From: Brevibacterium casei CIP 102111
Lineage (GTDB): Bacteria; Actinomycetota; Actinomycetes; Actinomycetales; Brevibacteriaceae
Length of the DNA: 64,000 bases
Reading direction: 5' to 3'
Assembly (NCBI RefSeq): GCF_900169275.1
Contig: NZ_FXZC01000005.1
Span: forward strand, 226,808 to 290,807
Shown: one piece after another, positions 29,244-38,376 of the stretch
Layout of the letters: the number at the start of each line of letters is the position of its first letter
How positions within the stretch are numbered: the first letter of the stretch is position 1
Translations under genes and position numbers: made by a program
Notes under the pieces: generated by a model
Told to the model about the DNA's origin: nothing
Database searches by the model: none
What the model saw: the letters and a program-made list of their open reading frames with translations, nothing else

Positions 29244-31052
29244 TCAGGCGGCGAAGCGGATGATCGGCTCACCCGACTTCACAGCGGTGCCCGCGTCGAC
29301 GAGGACCTCGGAGACCGTGCCCGAGTGGCCGGCCTTGAGGGGCTGTTCCATCTTCATCGCCTCGATGACGGCGAGCGTGTCACCGGCTTCGACGACGTCG
29401 CCGGCGGACACGGCGACCGAGACGATCGTGCCCTGCATCGGGGCGTTGAGCGCATTCGACTCGTCGGCGAGCTGAGCGCCCTTGCGGCGGAGGTTGCGCT
29501 TGCGGCGCGGCACGCTCGGGCTCGGCACATGTCCGAGGTCGGAGATGACGTCCTTGGGAACCGAGACCGTCATCCGTCGACCGTCGACCTCGACGACGAC
29601 ACTGAAGCTGTCAGCAGAGGTGCTCATGTGATCTCCTGTGTTCGGTGTGGCGAGCGGGTTGACGAACGCGGTTTCGAGCCAGTTGGTCCACACGTCGAAG
29701 TCCCCGGCGAAGGCCGGTTCGGAGACGAGGACGCGGTGCAGCGGCAGCAGCGTCGAGACGCCGTCGATGCGGTATTCGGCAAGCGCCCGCCGGGACCGGG
29801 CCAGTGCCTGATCGCGATCGGCGCCGGTGATGATGAGCTTCGCGAGCATCGGGTCGAAGTCGGTGCCGACGACGCTGCCCTCGCCGATGCCCGAATCGAG
29901 CCGCACACCGGGTCCGGCCGGTGCCCGGTAGTTCTTCACGGTGCCGGTGGCGGGGAAGAAGGTCGTGGGATCCTCGGCGTTGATGCGGAACTGGATGGAG
30001 TGTCCGCGGACGGCGGGGAAGGCATCGGGCAGGCGTTCGCCCGAGGCGATGCGTAGCTGCCAGCCGACGAGATCGACTCCCGTGACCTCCTCGGTGACGG
30101 TGTGCTCGACCTGGATGCGGGCGTTGGCCTCCATGAAGATGATCGTGCCGTCGGTGCCGAGGAGGAACTCGCAGGTGGCGGCACCCACGTAGCCGACGTG
30201 GGCGAGGACGCGGATCGAGGCCTCGGTGACGATGCGCTCCTGCTCCTCGGTGAGGAACGGGGCCGGCGCCTCTTCGACGATCTTCTGGTTGCGGCGCTGG
30301 AGCGTGCAGTCACGGGTCGAGAGGACGCGGACATTGCCGAACGAGTCGGCCAGGCACTGGGTCTCGATGTGGCGCGGGTGGACGATCTGCTTCTCGATGA
30401 GGCATTCGCCGCGACCGAAGGCGGCGAGTGCCTCCCGGGTCGCGGCCGCGTAGGCGGTCTCGAGGTCGTCAGCGCTTGCGCAGGCGCGGAAGCCGCGGCC
30501 GCCGCCGCCGTGGACGGCCTTGATGACGACGGGGTAGCCGATGCGCTCGGCGACCTCGGCGGCTTCGGCGAGATCGGCGACGGCGCCGTCGGAGCCGGGT
30601 GCGACCGGGGCGGAGACCGCCTCGGCGACCTCACGGGCACCGGACTTGTCGCCGAGGAGTTCGATGGCAGCCGGGGGAGGCCCGACCCAGGTGAGCCCGG
30701 CGTCGATGACGGCCTGGGCGAAGAGGGCGTTCTCGGCGAGGTAGCCGTAGCCGGGGTGGATGGCGTCGGCCCCGGAGCGCTTGGCAAGGGCGAGGATCTT
30801 GTCGATGTCGAGGTAGGTCTCCCCAGCGCCGGTGCCCTCGAGCAGCCAGGCGTCATCGGCGAGCGAGACGAACTCGGCGTCCGCATCGGCTCGGGTGTAG
30901 ACGGCGATCGCCTTGAGTCCCAGATCGTGGGCCGCCCGGATGATGCGCAGGGCGATCTCACCGCGATTGGCGATGAGGATGCGGCGCACTGGGGCCGTGG
31001 GGACGTGCGTGGACAGCGATGCGGTCGTCTCGTCGGGGAGGACTGTGGTCAT
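29244..31052 (-). CDS. accA3: Acyl-CoA carboxylase alpha subunit (biotin carboxylase plus BCCP)
   Basis: A 602-residue AccA3-type subunit. The biotin carboxylase part comes first (RRILIANRGEIALRIIRAA, ATP-grasp loop GGGGRGFR, MEANARIQVEHTVTEE). A linker follows, then the biotinyl domain with VIEAMKMEQP, where Lys567 carries biotin. In actinobacteria this subunit serves acetyl- and propionyl-CoA carboxylases with separate beta subunits, giving malonyl- and methylmalonyl-CoA. No beta subunit is in the window. ATG 31052 follows an AAAGGAG site at good spacing. Confidence 0.95.
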   Translation of the reverse strand: MTTVLPDETTASLSTHVPTAPVRRILIANRGEIALRIIRAAHDLGLKAIAVYTRADADAEFVSLADDAWLLEGTGAGETYLDIDKILALAKRSGADAIHPGYGYLAENALFAQAVIDAGLTWVGPPPAAIELLGDKSGAREVAEAVSAPVAPGSDGAVADLAEAAEVAERIGYPVVIKAVHGGGGRGFRACASADDLETAYAAATREALAAFGRGECLIEKQIVHPRHIETQCLADSFGNVRVLSTRDCTLQRRNQKIVEEAPAPFLTEEQERIVTEASIRVLAHVGYVGAATCEFLLGTDGTIIFMEANARIQVEHTVTEEVTGVDLVGWQLRIASGERLPDAFPAVRGHSIQFRINAEDPTTFFPATGTVKNYRAPAGPGVRLDSGIGEGSVVGTDFDPMLAKLIITGADRDQALARSRRALAEYRIDGVSTLLPLHRVLVSEPAFAGDFDVWTNWLETAFVNPLATPNTGDHMSTSADSFSVVVEVDGRRMTVSVPKDVISDLGHVPSPSVPRRKRNLRRKGAQLADESNALNAPMQGTIVSVAVSAGDVVEAGDTLAVIEAMKMEQPLKAGHSGTVSEVLVDAGTAVKSGEPIIRFAA

Positions 31053-31176
31053 GGCGCTCCTTTTGTATGATCACAGATCAATTTAGGGATTGCCGCCAAC
31101 TCTTTGTAGGCCACCGATAAAAACCTGAGCGCAAAACTTCAAGGTGTTCGGGCGTGTCCGCTCGACCTGTCCGAGT

Positions 31177-31854
31177 CTAACCCCGGGAGGACCAGAGATC
31201 GGGCCAGAAGAGGCCCATGTCCTGCGCGAGTTCCCTCACAACGGGCAGGCTGAGCCCGAGCACGGTGAGATGGTCGCCGTCGAGCCGCTCGACGAACGCT
31301 CCGCCGTACCCGTCGATCGTCAGTGCCCCGGCGACGTGGAACGGCTCTTCGGTGGCGATGTAGGCCTCGAGCTCGGCAGGGGTGGGGGTGCCGATGAGCA
31401 CGGCGGTCGACGAGCGGCGCGAGCGCAGGTCGCGGGCCGCGAAGCGCTCAGCGGTCGTTGCCCGCTCGAGCAGGGCGAGCGTGTGCCCGGAGTGCAGCGT
31501 CGTCCACGCCCCCGCCATGTCCGCCCAGATCTCGCGGGTGCGTTCGGCAGTGCCCGGCTTCCCGATCGCCTGGCCGTTGTGCTCGAGGAGTGAATCGCCG
31601 GCGATGACGACGGCCGTGGCCGCCTCGCGCAGGGACTCGGGGAGATCGTCGGGCTCCATGCCTTCGATGCGGTCGAGAACGGCCTGCGCCTTGGCCGCGG
31701 AGAGCGCGGTGGTGAGGTCGCCGACGGACCCGGTGAACGTCTCCTCGATCGCGTGCTCATCGACCTCGGAGACGATGACGGTGGGATCGATGCCCGAGGC
31801 CGTGAGGATCTCGCGCCTCGACGGTGACTGCGAGGCGAGGACGACGGGGATCAC
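31177..31854 (-). CDS. maf: Maf-like nucleoside triphosphate pyrophosphatase
   Basis: A 225-residue Maf/HAM1-like protein. It begins VVLASQSPSRREIL, the nucleotide-binding loop of the family, and has the acidic VSEVDEHAIEE and IAGDSLLEHNGQAIGKP blocks with the catalytic Asp. Members hydrolyse dTTP/UTP or modified nucleotides to monophosphates. It overlaps the upstream SGNH hydrolase gene by 4 bp. In mycobacteria maf lies next to accA3, as here. Confidence 0.9.
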   Translation of the reverse strand: MIPVVLASQSPSRREILTASGIDPTVIVSEVDEHAIEETFTGSVGDLTTALSAAKAQAVLDRIEGMEPDDLPESLREAATAVVIAGDSLLEHNGQAIGKPGTAERTREIWADMAGAWTTLHSGHTLALLERATTAERFAARDLRSRRSSTAVLIGTPTPAELEAYIATEEPFHVAGALTIDGYGGAFVERLDGDHLTVLGLSLPVVRELAQDMGLFWPDLWSSRG

Positions 31855-32846
31855 CGGTCGGTCCCTCCCGCCTCGGCGGGGCTCGCTTGGGCGGGTGTCG
31901 CGGCGTCGGCAGCCTCGGCGTCCGCGGACTCTGCAGCCTCGGCGTCCGTGGGCGCCTCGCGCGTGTCATCGGGGATGTCATGGGTGCGGTCGACGGCGAT
32001 GCGGGCGTCGATGCGTTCGGCGATGGCCGCGAGCACGGTCGAGGCGAGCTGCGCATATCCGAGTGCGCTGGGGAAGCGCCCGGATTCGTTGAGCAGCGAT
32101 TTCCGGGTCGTTCCGGTCAGTGACCCGGTCGCCTGCAGCGGCACCGCCCGCGCCGCGAGCGCGGCGAGCCACTGCGATCCTGCGAGGACCCGGGAAGACC
32201 GGCGGAGCACCGTTTTCAGCGGGTCGCGCAGACCCGGCAGCCCGCCGAGGTTGGGGCAGACGAGGACGAAGACTGTGTACCGACCTTCGCGCTGGAGGCG
32301 GTTGATCGCCTGGTTGAGGGCCGGGATGCCGATGGGTCCGTGGATGGGGTGGATGACGTCGCCGGTGCCGATCGAGATGATCGCGAACCGACGCCGATCG
32401 GACCGTGGCGAGTCGGACCCCTGGCGGGAGAGACGAGTCGAGCGCAGGATCTCGTCGACCTGTGCCGCGAGATCGTCGGAGAGCGCCGACGGCCGCGCCG
32501 TCGACTCGACCCGCACCGAGGTGCCGAGCAGGCGCGCGAGCCCGCGGGCGATGAGCATGGCCGGGGCGTCGTGGGGATCGTCGATGCCGATCCCGCACAC
32601 CCACGAATCGCCGATGACGGCCAGGGTCGCCGGATCATCGTCACCGGTGGCCGGACCGGCATCGGCTGCGGTGCCGGCGGGTGGGGGCACCACCTCGGCG
32701 ATGGAGGGGAAGGGACGGTCGGCGTCGTCGTCGAACCCCCGTCGCAGGGACGAGGCCTGGTGCCGGAGCAGGCCTGCCGCCGACGCTCCGATTCCGACAG
32801 CTGTGCCTGTCATGGTGGCGACGGCGTAGAGCATGCGCTTTCCCAC
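31851..32846 (-). CDS. SGNH/GDSL-type hydrolase
   Basis: About 331 residues. The N-terminus has a hydrophobic segment (LYAVATMTGTAVGIGASAAG), probably a membrane anchor. A Pro/Asp-rich linker leads to an SGNH domain whose block I reads VIGDSWVCGIG (nucleophile Ser). A GTGD block and a later His-containing region are less clear. The substrate is unknown; envelope lipid or glycan esters are possible. GTG 32846 lies 9 nt behind a GGAGG site; ATG 32834 is an alternative. It is coupled to maf. Confidence 0.75.
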   Translation of the reverse strand: MGKRMLYAVATMTGTAVGIGASAAGLLRHQASSLRRGFDDDADRPFPSIAEVVPPPAGTAADAGPATGDDDPATLAVIGDSWVCGIGIDDPHDAPAMLIARGLARLLGTSVRVESTARPSALSDDLAAQVDEILRSTRLSRQGSDSPRSDRRRFAIISIGTGDVIHPIHGPIGIPALNQAINRLQREGRYTVFVLVCPNLGGLPGLRDPLKTVLRRSSRVLAGSQWLAALAARAVPLQATGSLTGTTRKSLLNESGRFPSALGYAQLASTVLAAIAERIDARIAVDRTHDIPDDTREAPTDAEAAESADAEAADAATPAQASPAEAGGTDR

Positions 32847-32913
32847 AAGAATCACCCTCCCTCTCCGGTCATCATTCCACCTGCGGTGCGTGGAGACCAA
32901 CTATTGTTGGAGC

Positions 32914-34347
32914 ATGTCAGAGAACGAGAACACGCCATCACAGTACCGGCTGCGCGGCGCCTGGACGTCGAAGCGACGGGGCGAGAGCGCAGGCCGACCC
33001 GACCGCGATGAAGGCCACGCGGGAGAGATCAGCCCCGAGGCGATCGCCCATTCCCGCGTCGAGGCCGGATCCGAGCCCTACGTCTCCCCGGGACTGCGCG
33101 TCGCCGCAGCCTGGTCGTGGCGTTCGATCGTCGTCCTCATCGGGATCGGCGTCGGATTCTGGCTGCTCTCGAAGGTCTGGCATGTCCTCCTGCCCGTCCT
33201 CATCGCCCTTCTCCTCGCCGCCCTCCTCGGCCCGCTGACCGGATGGTTCGTGAAGAAGGGGATGCCGCGGGTGCTCGCGACGATCATCGCCTTCTTCGGG
33301 TTCATCATCCTCGTCGCCGGGCTCTTCACCCTCGTCGGCCAGCAGATCTACTCGGGGATGCCCGACCTCGTCACGCAGGTCATGGCCGGCTTCTCGAGCA
33401 TCAGCGACTGGCTCTCGCAGAACCCGTTCGGCATCGACTCGCGGACGATCTCGGGCTACATCAACGACGGCATCGAATCGGCGACGCAGTTCCTCCAGTC
33501 CAACAGCTCGGAGCTGCTCGGCGGTGCGCTGCAGGCGACCTCCTCGGTCGGATCCTTCCTCGCCGGCCTGCTCCTGTGCCTGTTCACGACGTTCTTCTTC
33601 CTCTACGACGGCAAGCGGATCTTCCGCTGGGTGATGAACCTCCTCCCGCTGCCCGCCCAGCCCGTGGCGATCGGCGCCGCTCAGCGCGGTTGGACGACGC
33701 TCACGCAGTACGTGCGGGTGCAGATCCTCGTCGCCGGCGTCGACGCGATCGGCATCGGCATCGGTGCGGCGATCCTCGGGATCCCGCTGGTCCTCCCGCT
33801 CACCCTGCTCGTCTTCCTCTCCTCGTTCATCCCGATCGTCGGTGCGATCGCCTCGGGTGTCGTCGCCGTCGTCGTCGCGCTCGTCTCCAACGGACCGGTC
33901 GCCGCGATCATCATGCTCGCCGTCGTCATCGGCGTCCAGCAGCTCGAAGGCCACGTCCTCCAGCCGTTTCTCATGGGCAAGGCCGTCTCCGTCCACCCGC
34001 TCGCCGTCGTCCTCGCCGTCGCGGCCGGCGGCTTCCTCTTCGGCATCGTCGGTGCGCTCTTCGCGGTTCCGGCGATCGCGGTGCTCAACACGGTCGTCAC
34101 CTACATCGTCCACGCGAACGGCCCTCGCGGCGGATCCGCGCCGCCGGAGGCCACGGAGGCGGACACGGAGGCGGGAGCGGTCCTCGACGAAGCGGAGGAC
34201 AGGCTCGCCGAGGCGATCCACGACTCCGCGCAGGAGCGCGGTTCCGCGTCGGGCCCCGGAGAGAGCGCCGCTGACAGTGACCCCTCAGGTGGCGCGGTCG
34301 ATGGCGGCCGCGATTCGGGCGACCAGCCGCGCCCGCGGCGGTCCTGA
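32914..34347 (+). CDS. AI-2E/PerM family transporter
   Basis: A 477-residue membrane protein of the AI-2E (TqsA/PerM/YdiK) family. Hydrophilic N- and C-terminal tails of about 70 and 75 residues flank about eight transmembrane segments, with the typical LIALLLAALLGPLTGWFVKKG start and the ILGIPLVLPLTLLVFLSSFIPIVGA block split by short turns. Substrates vary in the family; sodium/proton antiport or export of small molecules has been reported. The ATG at 32914 is chosen over upstream codons in the divergent SGNH promoter region. Confidence 0.88.
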   Translation: MSENENTPSQYRLRGAWTSKRRGESAGRPDRDEGHAGEISPEAIAHSRVEAGSEPYVSPGLRVAAAWSWRSIVVLIGIGVGFWLLSKVWHVLLPVLIALLLAALLGPLTGWFVKKGMPRVLATIIAFFGFIILVAGLFTLVGQQIYSGMPDLVTQVMAGFSSISDWLSQNPFGIDSRTISGYINDGIESATQFLQSNSSELLGGALQATSSVGSFLAGLLLCLFTTFFFLYDGKRIFRWVMNLLPLPAQPVAIGAAQRGWTTLTQYVRVQILVAGVDAIGIGIGAAILGIPLVLPLTLLVFLSSFIPIVGAIASGVVAVVVALVSNGPVAAIIMLAVVIGVQQLEGHVLQPFLMGKAVSVHPLAVVLAVAAGGFLFGIVGALFAVPAIAVLNTVVTYIVHANGPRGGSAPPEATEADTEAGAVLDEAEDRLAEAIHDSAQERGSASGPGESAADSDPSGGAVDGGRDSGDQPRPRRS

Positions 34348-34366
34348 CCGACCTCGACGAGGCAAC

Positions 34367-34426
34367 CGCTCGGTTCTGATCCGTGCGCGCTGGATCGGAC
34401 CAGCGCGTGCGGTCTCAGACCGAGCG
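34367..34426. terminator. Long imperfect hairpin after the AI-2E transporter gene
   Basis: An outer stem CGCTCGGTTCTGA / TCAGACCGAGCG with one bulge, then an inner stem around GCGCGCTGG / CCAGCGCGTG. It begins 20 bases after the stop. It is the first of two hairpins between this gene and the convergent greA gene. Confidence 0.6.
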
Positions 34427-34490
34427 GGTGTCGTTCAGTTCTGCGGGCAGGAACAGAGACCGCGCACTGCGACCACTGCGCGCAGAGAGA

Positions 34491-34531
34491 AGACCGGAGG
34501 GCGGGTGCAGTGTGCACCCGCCCTCCGGTCT
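34491..34531. terminator. Perfect 19-bp hairpin between the AI-2E gene and greA
   Basis: The arms AGACCGGAGGGCGGGTGCA and its exact complement enclose a 3-base loop. It lies 39 bases from the greA stop between convergent genes and so probably terminates in both directions. Confidence 0.8.
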
Positions 34532-34569
34532 GTGTGCGTCGGGGTCGGCCCCCGACTGCTGAGGTCGAC

Positions 34570-35064
34570 TCAGCCCGAGAACGCCTCGATCTTCGTCACC
34601 TCGACGGCGATCTCCTTGCCGTTGGGAGCTTCGTAGCTCGTCTTGTCCCCGACGGAGGTGCCGAGCACGGCGGCGCCGAGCGGCGACTTCTCCGAGAACA
34701 CGTCGATGTCGGAGTCGCCGGCGATCTCACGGCTGCCGAGCAGGAAGCGCATCTCGTTGCCCGCGACCTTCGCCGTGACGACGGATCCGGGGGAGACGGT
34801 CTTGCCGTCGCTCTCGCTCGATCCGACCTTCGCCGAGCGCAGGAGCTGTTCGAGCTGGCGGATGCGAACCTCCTGCTTGCCCTGCTCCTCGCGTGCCGCG
34901 TGGTAGCCGCCGTTCTCCTTCAAGTCACCCTCGTCGCGGGCGGCTTCGATTTTCTCAGCAATCTCTGCACGTCCCGGTCCGGAGAGGTGTTCAAGTTCCT
35001 TCGACAGGCGGTCGAAGGCTTCCTGGGTCAACCATGTCTCTTCCTGGGTGACATCCTCGGTCAT
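34570..35064 (-). CDS. greA: Transcription elongation factor GreA
   Basis: A 164-residue Gre factor. The N-terminal coiled coil (TWLTQEAFDRLSKELEHL to RIRQLEQLLRSA) ends in the acidic tip that enters the RNA polymerase secondary channel and stimulates transcript cleavage. The C-terminal FKBP-like domain follows (EMRFLLGSREIA, SPLGAAVLG). ATG 35064 follows a GGAG site; the frame extends 15 codons upstream without support. In M. tuberculosis the greA-DUF4307-mca order is the same. Confidence 0.95.
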   Translation of the reverse strand: MTEDVTQEETWLTQEAFDRLSKELEHLSGPGRAEIAEKIEAARDEGDLKENGGYHAAREEQGKQEVRIRQLEQLLRSAKVGSSESDGKTVSPGSVVTAKVAGNEMRFLLGSREIAGDSDIDVFSEKSPLGAAVLGTSVGDKTSYEAPNGKEIAVEVTKIEAFSG

Positions 35065-35112
35065 GACTTCTCCTTCTTCGGTTCGGTGCACTGACGGCAT
35101 GTCAGGCAACGA

Positions 35113-35138
35113 AAAACCGGGCGGGGGGTACGCCCGGG
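35113..35138 (-). terminator. Intrinsic terminator of the DUF4307 gene
   Basis: On the minus strand the arms CCGGGCG and CGCCCGG pair around a 7-base loop and are followed at once by TTTTT. It lies between the DUF4307 gene and greA, so greA probably has its own promoter. Little else is seen in the remaining 250 bases of this gap. Confidence 0.75.
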
Positions 35139-35390
35139 TGGTGAATGAAACTACATTCTAACCCATCTGGGCAGGATTTCGATGATCTGGGTCACGATTC
35201 GGACAGCGGTTCGCTGTTCTGCACACACCTGTCGCCGTCTGGGAGGACGCGCGCCGTCCGCGCCAGGGGCTCGAAAAGGCACCTTGCGCGGACGCGGCAG
35301 TCGGTCGGGTGCCGAGCAGGCAAGCGGACTTGCATTCTGCCGGGGTGTGCCTCGGGCGGGGTGTGCCTCACGCAGGTGAGGGCGCCCGCC

Positions 35391-35813
35391 TCACTCGAAC
35401 CAGCAGGCGTCGGCGTGCCCCGAGGCGGCGAGTTGTGTGGTCGCGACCTCGACGGTGAGTCCCTGGGCCGAAGTGGGGTCGGCCTGTGGGTCGGCGGGGA
35501 GGCTGACCTCCGTGAAGCCGACGATCGCCTCGTTGCTGTTGGTGGCCTGGACGATGCAGTGGACGCTGCGCTCACGGTCGGGGTAGATCCCCACGCTCAC
35601 CGTCGTGCTCGCCGAGTCGTTGACCGTGTAGCCGAGCGTCTTGGGGTCGGTCGGAGTCGTCGACGGCTGGAACGCGAAGATGCCGATGACGACGACGGTG
35701 ACGGCGATGACGGCTGCGGCGAGGTAAGTCGCCCTGCGGCTGAGGCGGCGTCGCGGGGTGCGGGCGCGCCCGTATCGGTCGCCCTGCGGTTCTGCGGCTG
35801 TAACCTCAGTCAT
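35391..35813 (-). CDS. DUF4307 membrane protein
   Basis: A 140-residue protein with a basic N-terminus, one transmembrane helix (about residues 31-51) and an exported domain with two Cys residues (VHCIVQA and DACWFE) that may form a disulfide. It is recognisable as DUF4307 (Rv1081c-type); the function is unknown. ATG 35813 lies 6 nt behind a GAGG site and is better placed than ATG 35825. It is divergent from mca, as in mycobacteria. Confidence 0.85.
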   Translation of the reverse strand: MTEVTAAEPQGDRYGRARTPRRRLSRRATYLAAAVIAVTVVVIGIFAFQPSTTPTDPKTLGYTVNDSASTTVSVGIYPDRERSVHCIVQATNSNEAIVGFTEVSLPADPQADPTSAQGLTVEVATTQLAASGHADACWFE

Positions 35814-35938
35814 TGAATTCCTCATCTGTCGCCTTCGCGCACTAATCTAGAGTAGTCGATCCGTGTGCGGCGATCCTGCTCAGGCACGGACAGAGTGAGG
35901 AACGGCTCACAGCCGAACCGAGAGGGGACCATCGAGAC

Positions 35939-36922
35939 ATGTCTGCGCTTCCATACGATGGGCTGCGACTGCTGGCCGTCCACGCGCACCCTGACGACGA
36001 GTCGTCGAAGGGCGCGGCCACGAGTGCGAAGTACGCTGACCTCGGCGCGCGGGTCCTCATCGCCACGATGACCGGCGGCGAAGCCGGAGACATCCTCAAC
36101 CCGGCTCTCCTCCAGTCTCCGAAGGCCTCCCGGGACATCGCCGGCCTCCGCCGTGAGGAGATGGCTGCGGCGGCCTCGGCGCTCGGGGCCGAGCACGTCT
36201 GGGTCGGTCACGTCGACTCGGGTCTGCCGGAAGGCGACTTCGACGAGGAGATCCCCGCCGGATGCTTCTACCGGGTGCCGACCGAGATCGCGATGCTCCC
36301 ACTCGTCCACATCATCCGCCAGTTCCGTCCGCAGGTCGTGACCACCTACGACGAACTCGGCGGTTACCCTCACCCCGATCACATCAAGAACCACGCCGTG
36401 ACCATGGCAGCCGTCGCCGCAGCCGCCGATCCCGACGCGCATCCCGAACTCGGCGCCCCGTGGTCGGTGCAGAAGGTCTACTACAACCAGGATCTGTCGG
36501 CGAAGAAGTGGATCACGATCCACGAGAAGATGCTCGAGGCCGGCCTCGAGTCTCCGTTCGCCGAGCACATCGACGACTTCCGCAAGCGCGCCGCCGAACG
36601 CCCCAACTGGCTCTCGACCCGCATCGACTGCCGCGGGTACTTCGACGCCCGCGATCGCGCGCTCCTCTCGCATGCGACGCAGATCGATCCCGAAGGCGGG
36701 TTCTTCTCCGCGTCCCGGCAGGCGGCGCGCACGTACTGGCCGACCGAGGAGTTCGAACTCGCGGTCGACGACACCGACCGTGAGCCGCTGAGACCGGGGG
36801 AGGACTTCCAAGAGTCCGATCTCTTCGCCGGCGTCCGCTTCGACGACGGTCGCCAGGTTCCCGCCGAGGGGATGCTGCCGTCCGCCTCGGACGCCGACGA
36901 CCGTGAGGAGGAGAGCGCATGA
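35939..36922 (+). CDS. mca: Mycothiol S-conjugate amidase
   Basis: A 327-residue zinc amidase of the PIG-L/LmbE family. The metal site is in HAHPDDES (His17, Asp19, Asp20), with later family blocks TYDELGGYPHPDH and GEAGDILNPAL. Mca cleaves mycothiol S-conjugates to release mercapturic acids for export, a detoxification pathway of mycothiol-producing actinobacteria. The length and the motif after HPDDES favour Mca over MshB. It overlaps the next gene by 4 bp. Confidence 0.92.
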   Translation: MSALPYDGLRLLAVHAHPDDESSKGAATSAKYADLGARVLIATMTGGEAGDILNPALLQSPKASRDIAGLRREEMAAAASALGAEHVWVGHVDSGLPEGDFDEEIPAGCFYRVPTEIAMLPLVHIIRQFRPQVVTTYDELGGYPHPDHIKNHAVTMAAVAAAADPDAHPELGAPWSVQKVYYNQDLSAKKWITIHEKMLEAGLESPFAEHIDDFRKRAAERPNWLSTRIDCRGYFDARDRALLSHATQIDPEGGFFSASRQAARTYWPTEEFELAVDDTDREPLRPGEDFQESDLFAGVRFDDGRQVPAEGMLPSASDADDREEESA

Positions 36923-37344
36923 GCCTCTCTGCCGTATCCGTGACGACCCTGCCGGCCCCCCTCTCGGTCCTCGCCGCGACGGAGACGCCGAGCGGGGGAC
37001 CTGATCCCGACCTCGTCACCCCGGGAACGATCGGCTTCCTCACGACGTTCGCGATCGTCGTCGTGGCGATCTTCCTCATCCGCGACGCGCTCAAGCGGGT
37101 GCGGCGGGTGCGTGCGCGCTCGCGCGCCAGCGACGCCTACCCGATTCCGCTGCGCAAGTACGCCGTGCCCAACCAGTCGACGCTCTCCGGGGCTAACGCG
37201 CCGGAGGCCGTGCGCGATGACGAGCCGGGCACGGCTGTCGATGATGGGCGATCGCCCGCCGAGGTGGCCGACCGTGACAGCGCCGACGATGGTGAGAGGC
37301 CGGCGGGGGAGACCCCACGTCCTGAGGGCACCGACCGCAGCTGA
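36919..37344 (+). CDS. Small membrane protein of the mca locus (Rv1083-like)
   Basis: A 141-residue protein with one clear transmembrane helix (TIGFLTTFAIVVVAIFLI, about residues 38-55) followed by a basic stop-transfer region (RDALKRVRRVRARSR) and a disordered acidic tail. The coupled position after mca matches Rv1083 of M. tuberculosis. The function is unknown; a membrane adaptor for Mca is only a guess. Confidence 0.75.
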   Translation: MSLSAVSVTTLPAPLSVLAATETPSGGPDPDLVTPGTIGFLTTFAIVVVAIFLIRDALKRVRRVRARSRASDAYPIPLRKYAVPNQSTLSGANAPEAVRDDEPGTAVDDGRSPAEVADRDSADDGERPAGETPRPEGTDRS

Positions 37345-37451
37345 GTCCGCCGAAGCCCCGAGCGAGTGAGCTCGGCGGCGCTCTCAGAGCCGCAGCCGGG
37401 ACAGTCCGCTTCGTCTCGTCTCAGGTCGCGCCCTGTCCGGGGTGCGCCGTC

Positions 37452-38213
37452 TCAGTACGCGGCGACCGCCGCGACGAGCAGGGCCGCGAGATGGCAGCCG
37501 TAGCCGGCGATCGTGAGGATGTGGAAGATCTCGTGGAAGCCGAGCCATTTCGGTGACGGGTTCGGCCGTTTGATGCCGTAGATGACGGCTCCGGCGATGT
37601 AGCAGACTCCGCCGGCGACGACGAGGATGCCGACCGCGGGCAGAGTCGCCCAGATCTGCGGGATGTAGCCGACTCCGGCGATGCCGAAGCCGACGTAGAT
37701 GGGGACGAAGAGCCACCTCGGCGCGGTGGTGAAGATCGTCCGGAACGCCACCCCGAGGGCGGCGGCACCCCAGAGGACGGACAGGAGCACGATCGCCTGC
37801 TGCGTGTCGAGCATGAGCACGGCCAGCGGAGTGTACGTGCCCGCGGTGATGAGGAAGATGTTCGCGTGGTCGAGACGGCGGAGGATGAGGCGAGCCTTGG
37901 TCCGCCAGCGGCCGCGGTGGTAGACCGCCGAGGTGCCGAAGAGGAGCATGCCGGTGACCGCGAAGATCGAGGCTGCCAGCCGCGATTCGATCGTCGGGGA
38001 GATGATGACGAGGGCGAAGCCGCCGATCATCGCCAGCGGGAACGCACCGGCATGGAACCATCCCCGCAGCTTGGGTTTGACCTGGCCGGCGAGCTTGCCG
38101 AGCTCGCTGCGCAGCGCCGAGCGGCGGCGGGCGACGCGGAGGGGATAGCGGGGCTCCCGCGGCGGATTCGCAGGCTGATCGAGCGCGGGCGGGTCCGTGA
38201 CGGGAGCATTCAT
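37452..38213 (-). CDS. Hemolysin III family protein (TrhA-like)
   Basis: A 253-residue membrane protein with seven predicted transmembrane segments, of the hemolysin III / adiponectin-receptor (PAQR) fold. The conserved GTSAVYHRGRW, RRLDHANIFLITAGTYTP and HEIFHILTIAGYGCH blocks carry the Ser/His/Asp metal-site residues. Family members regulate membrane energetics in E. coli; true haemolytic activity is doubtful. The position between mca and the prenyl synthase matches Rv1085c. Confidence 0.9.
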   Translation of the reverse strand: MNAPVTDPPALDQPANPPREPRYPLRVARRRSALRSELGKLAGQVKPKLRGWFHAGAFPLAMIGGFALVIISPTIESRLAASIFAVTGMLLFGTSAVYHRGRWRTKARLILRRLDHANIFLITAGTYTPLAVLMLDTQQAIVLLSVLWGAAALGVAFRTIFTTAPRWLFVPIYVGFGIAGVGYIPQIWATLPAVGILVVAGGVCYIAGAVIYGIKRPNPSPKWLGFHEIFHILTIAGYGCHLAALLVAAVAAY

Positions 38214-38376
38214 GACCCCAATCTATCCGGGTCTCCTGGCAGCCGGGCCAACGGCTCATGTGGTGGTCATGTGCGTTCCGTGTCCGCGCCTTCGCGGCAG
38301 CCGCAGGTCAGCGCGCTCGGGGATAGTACTCTGTATGGTGTTCGACCGACCGGCGAGGAATGGGAATGAGGACGTC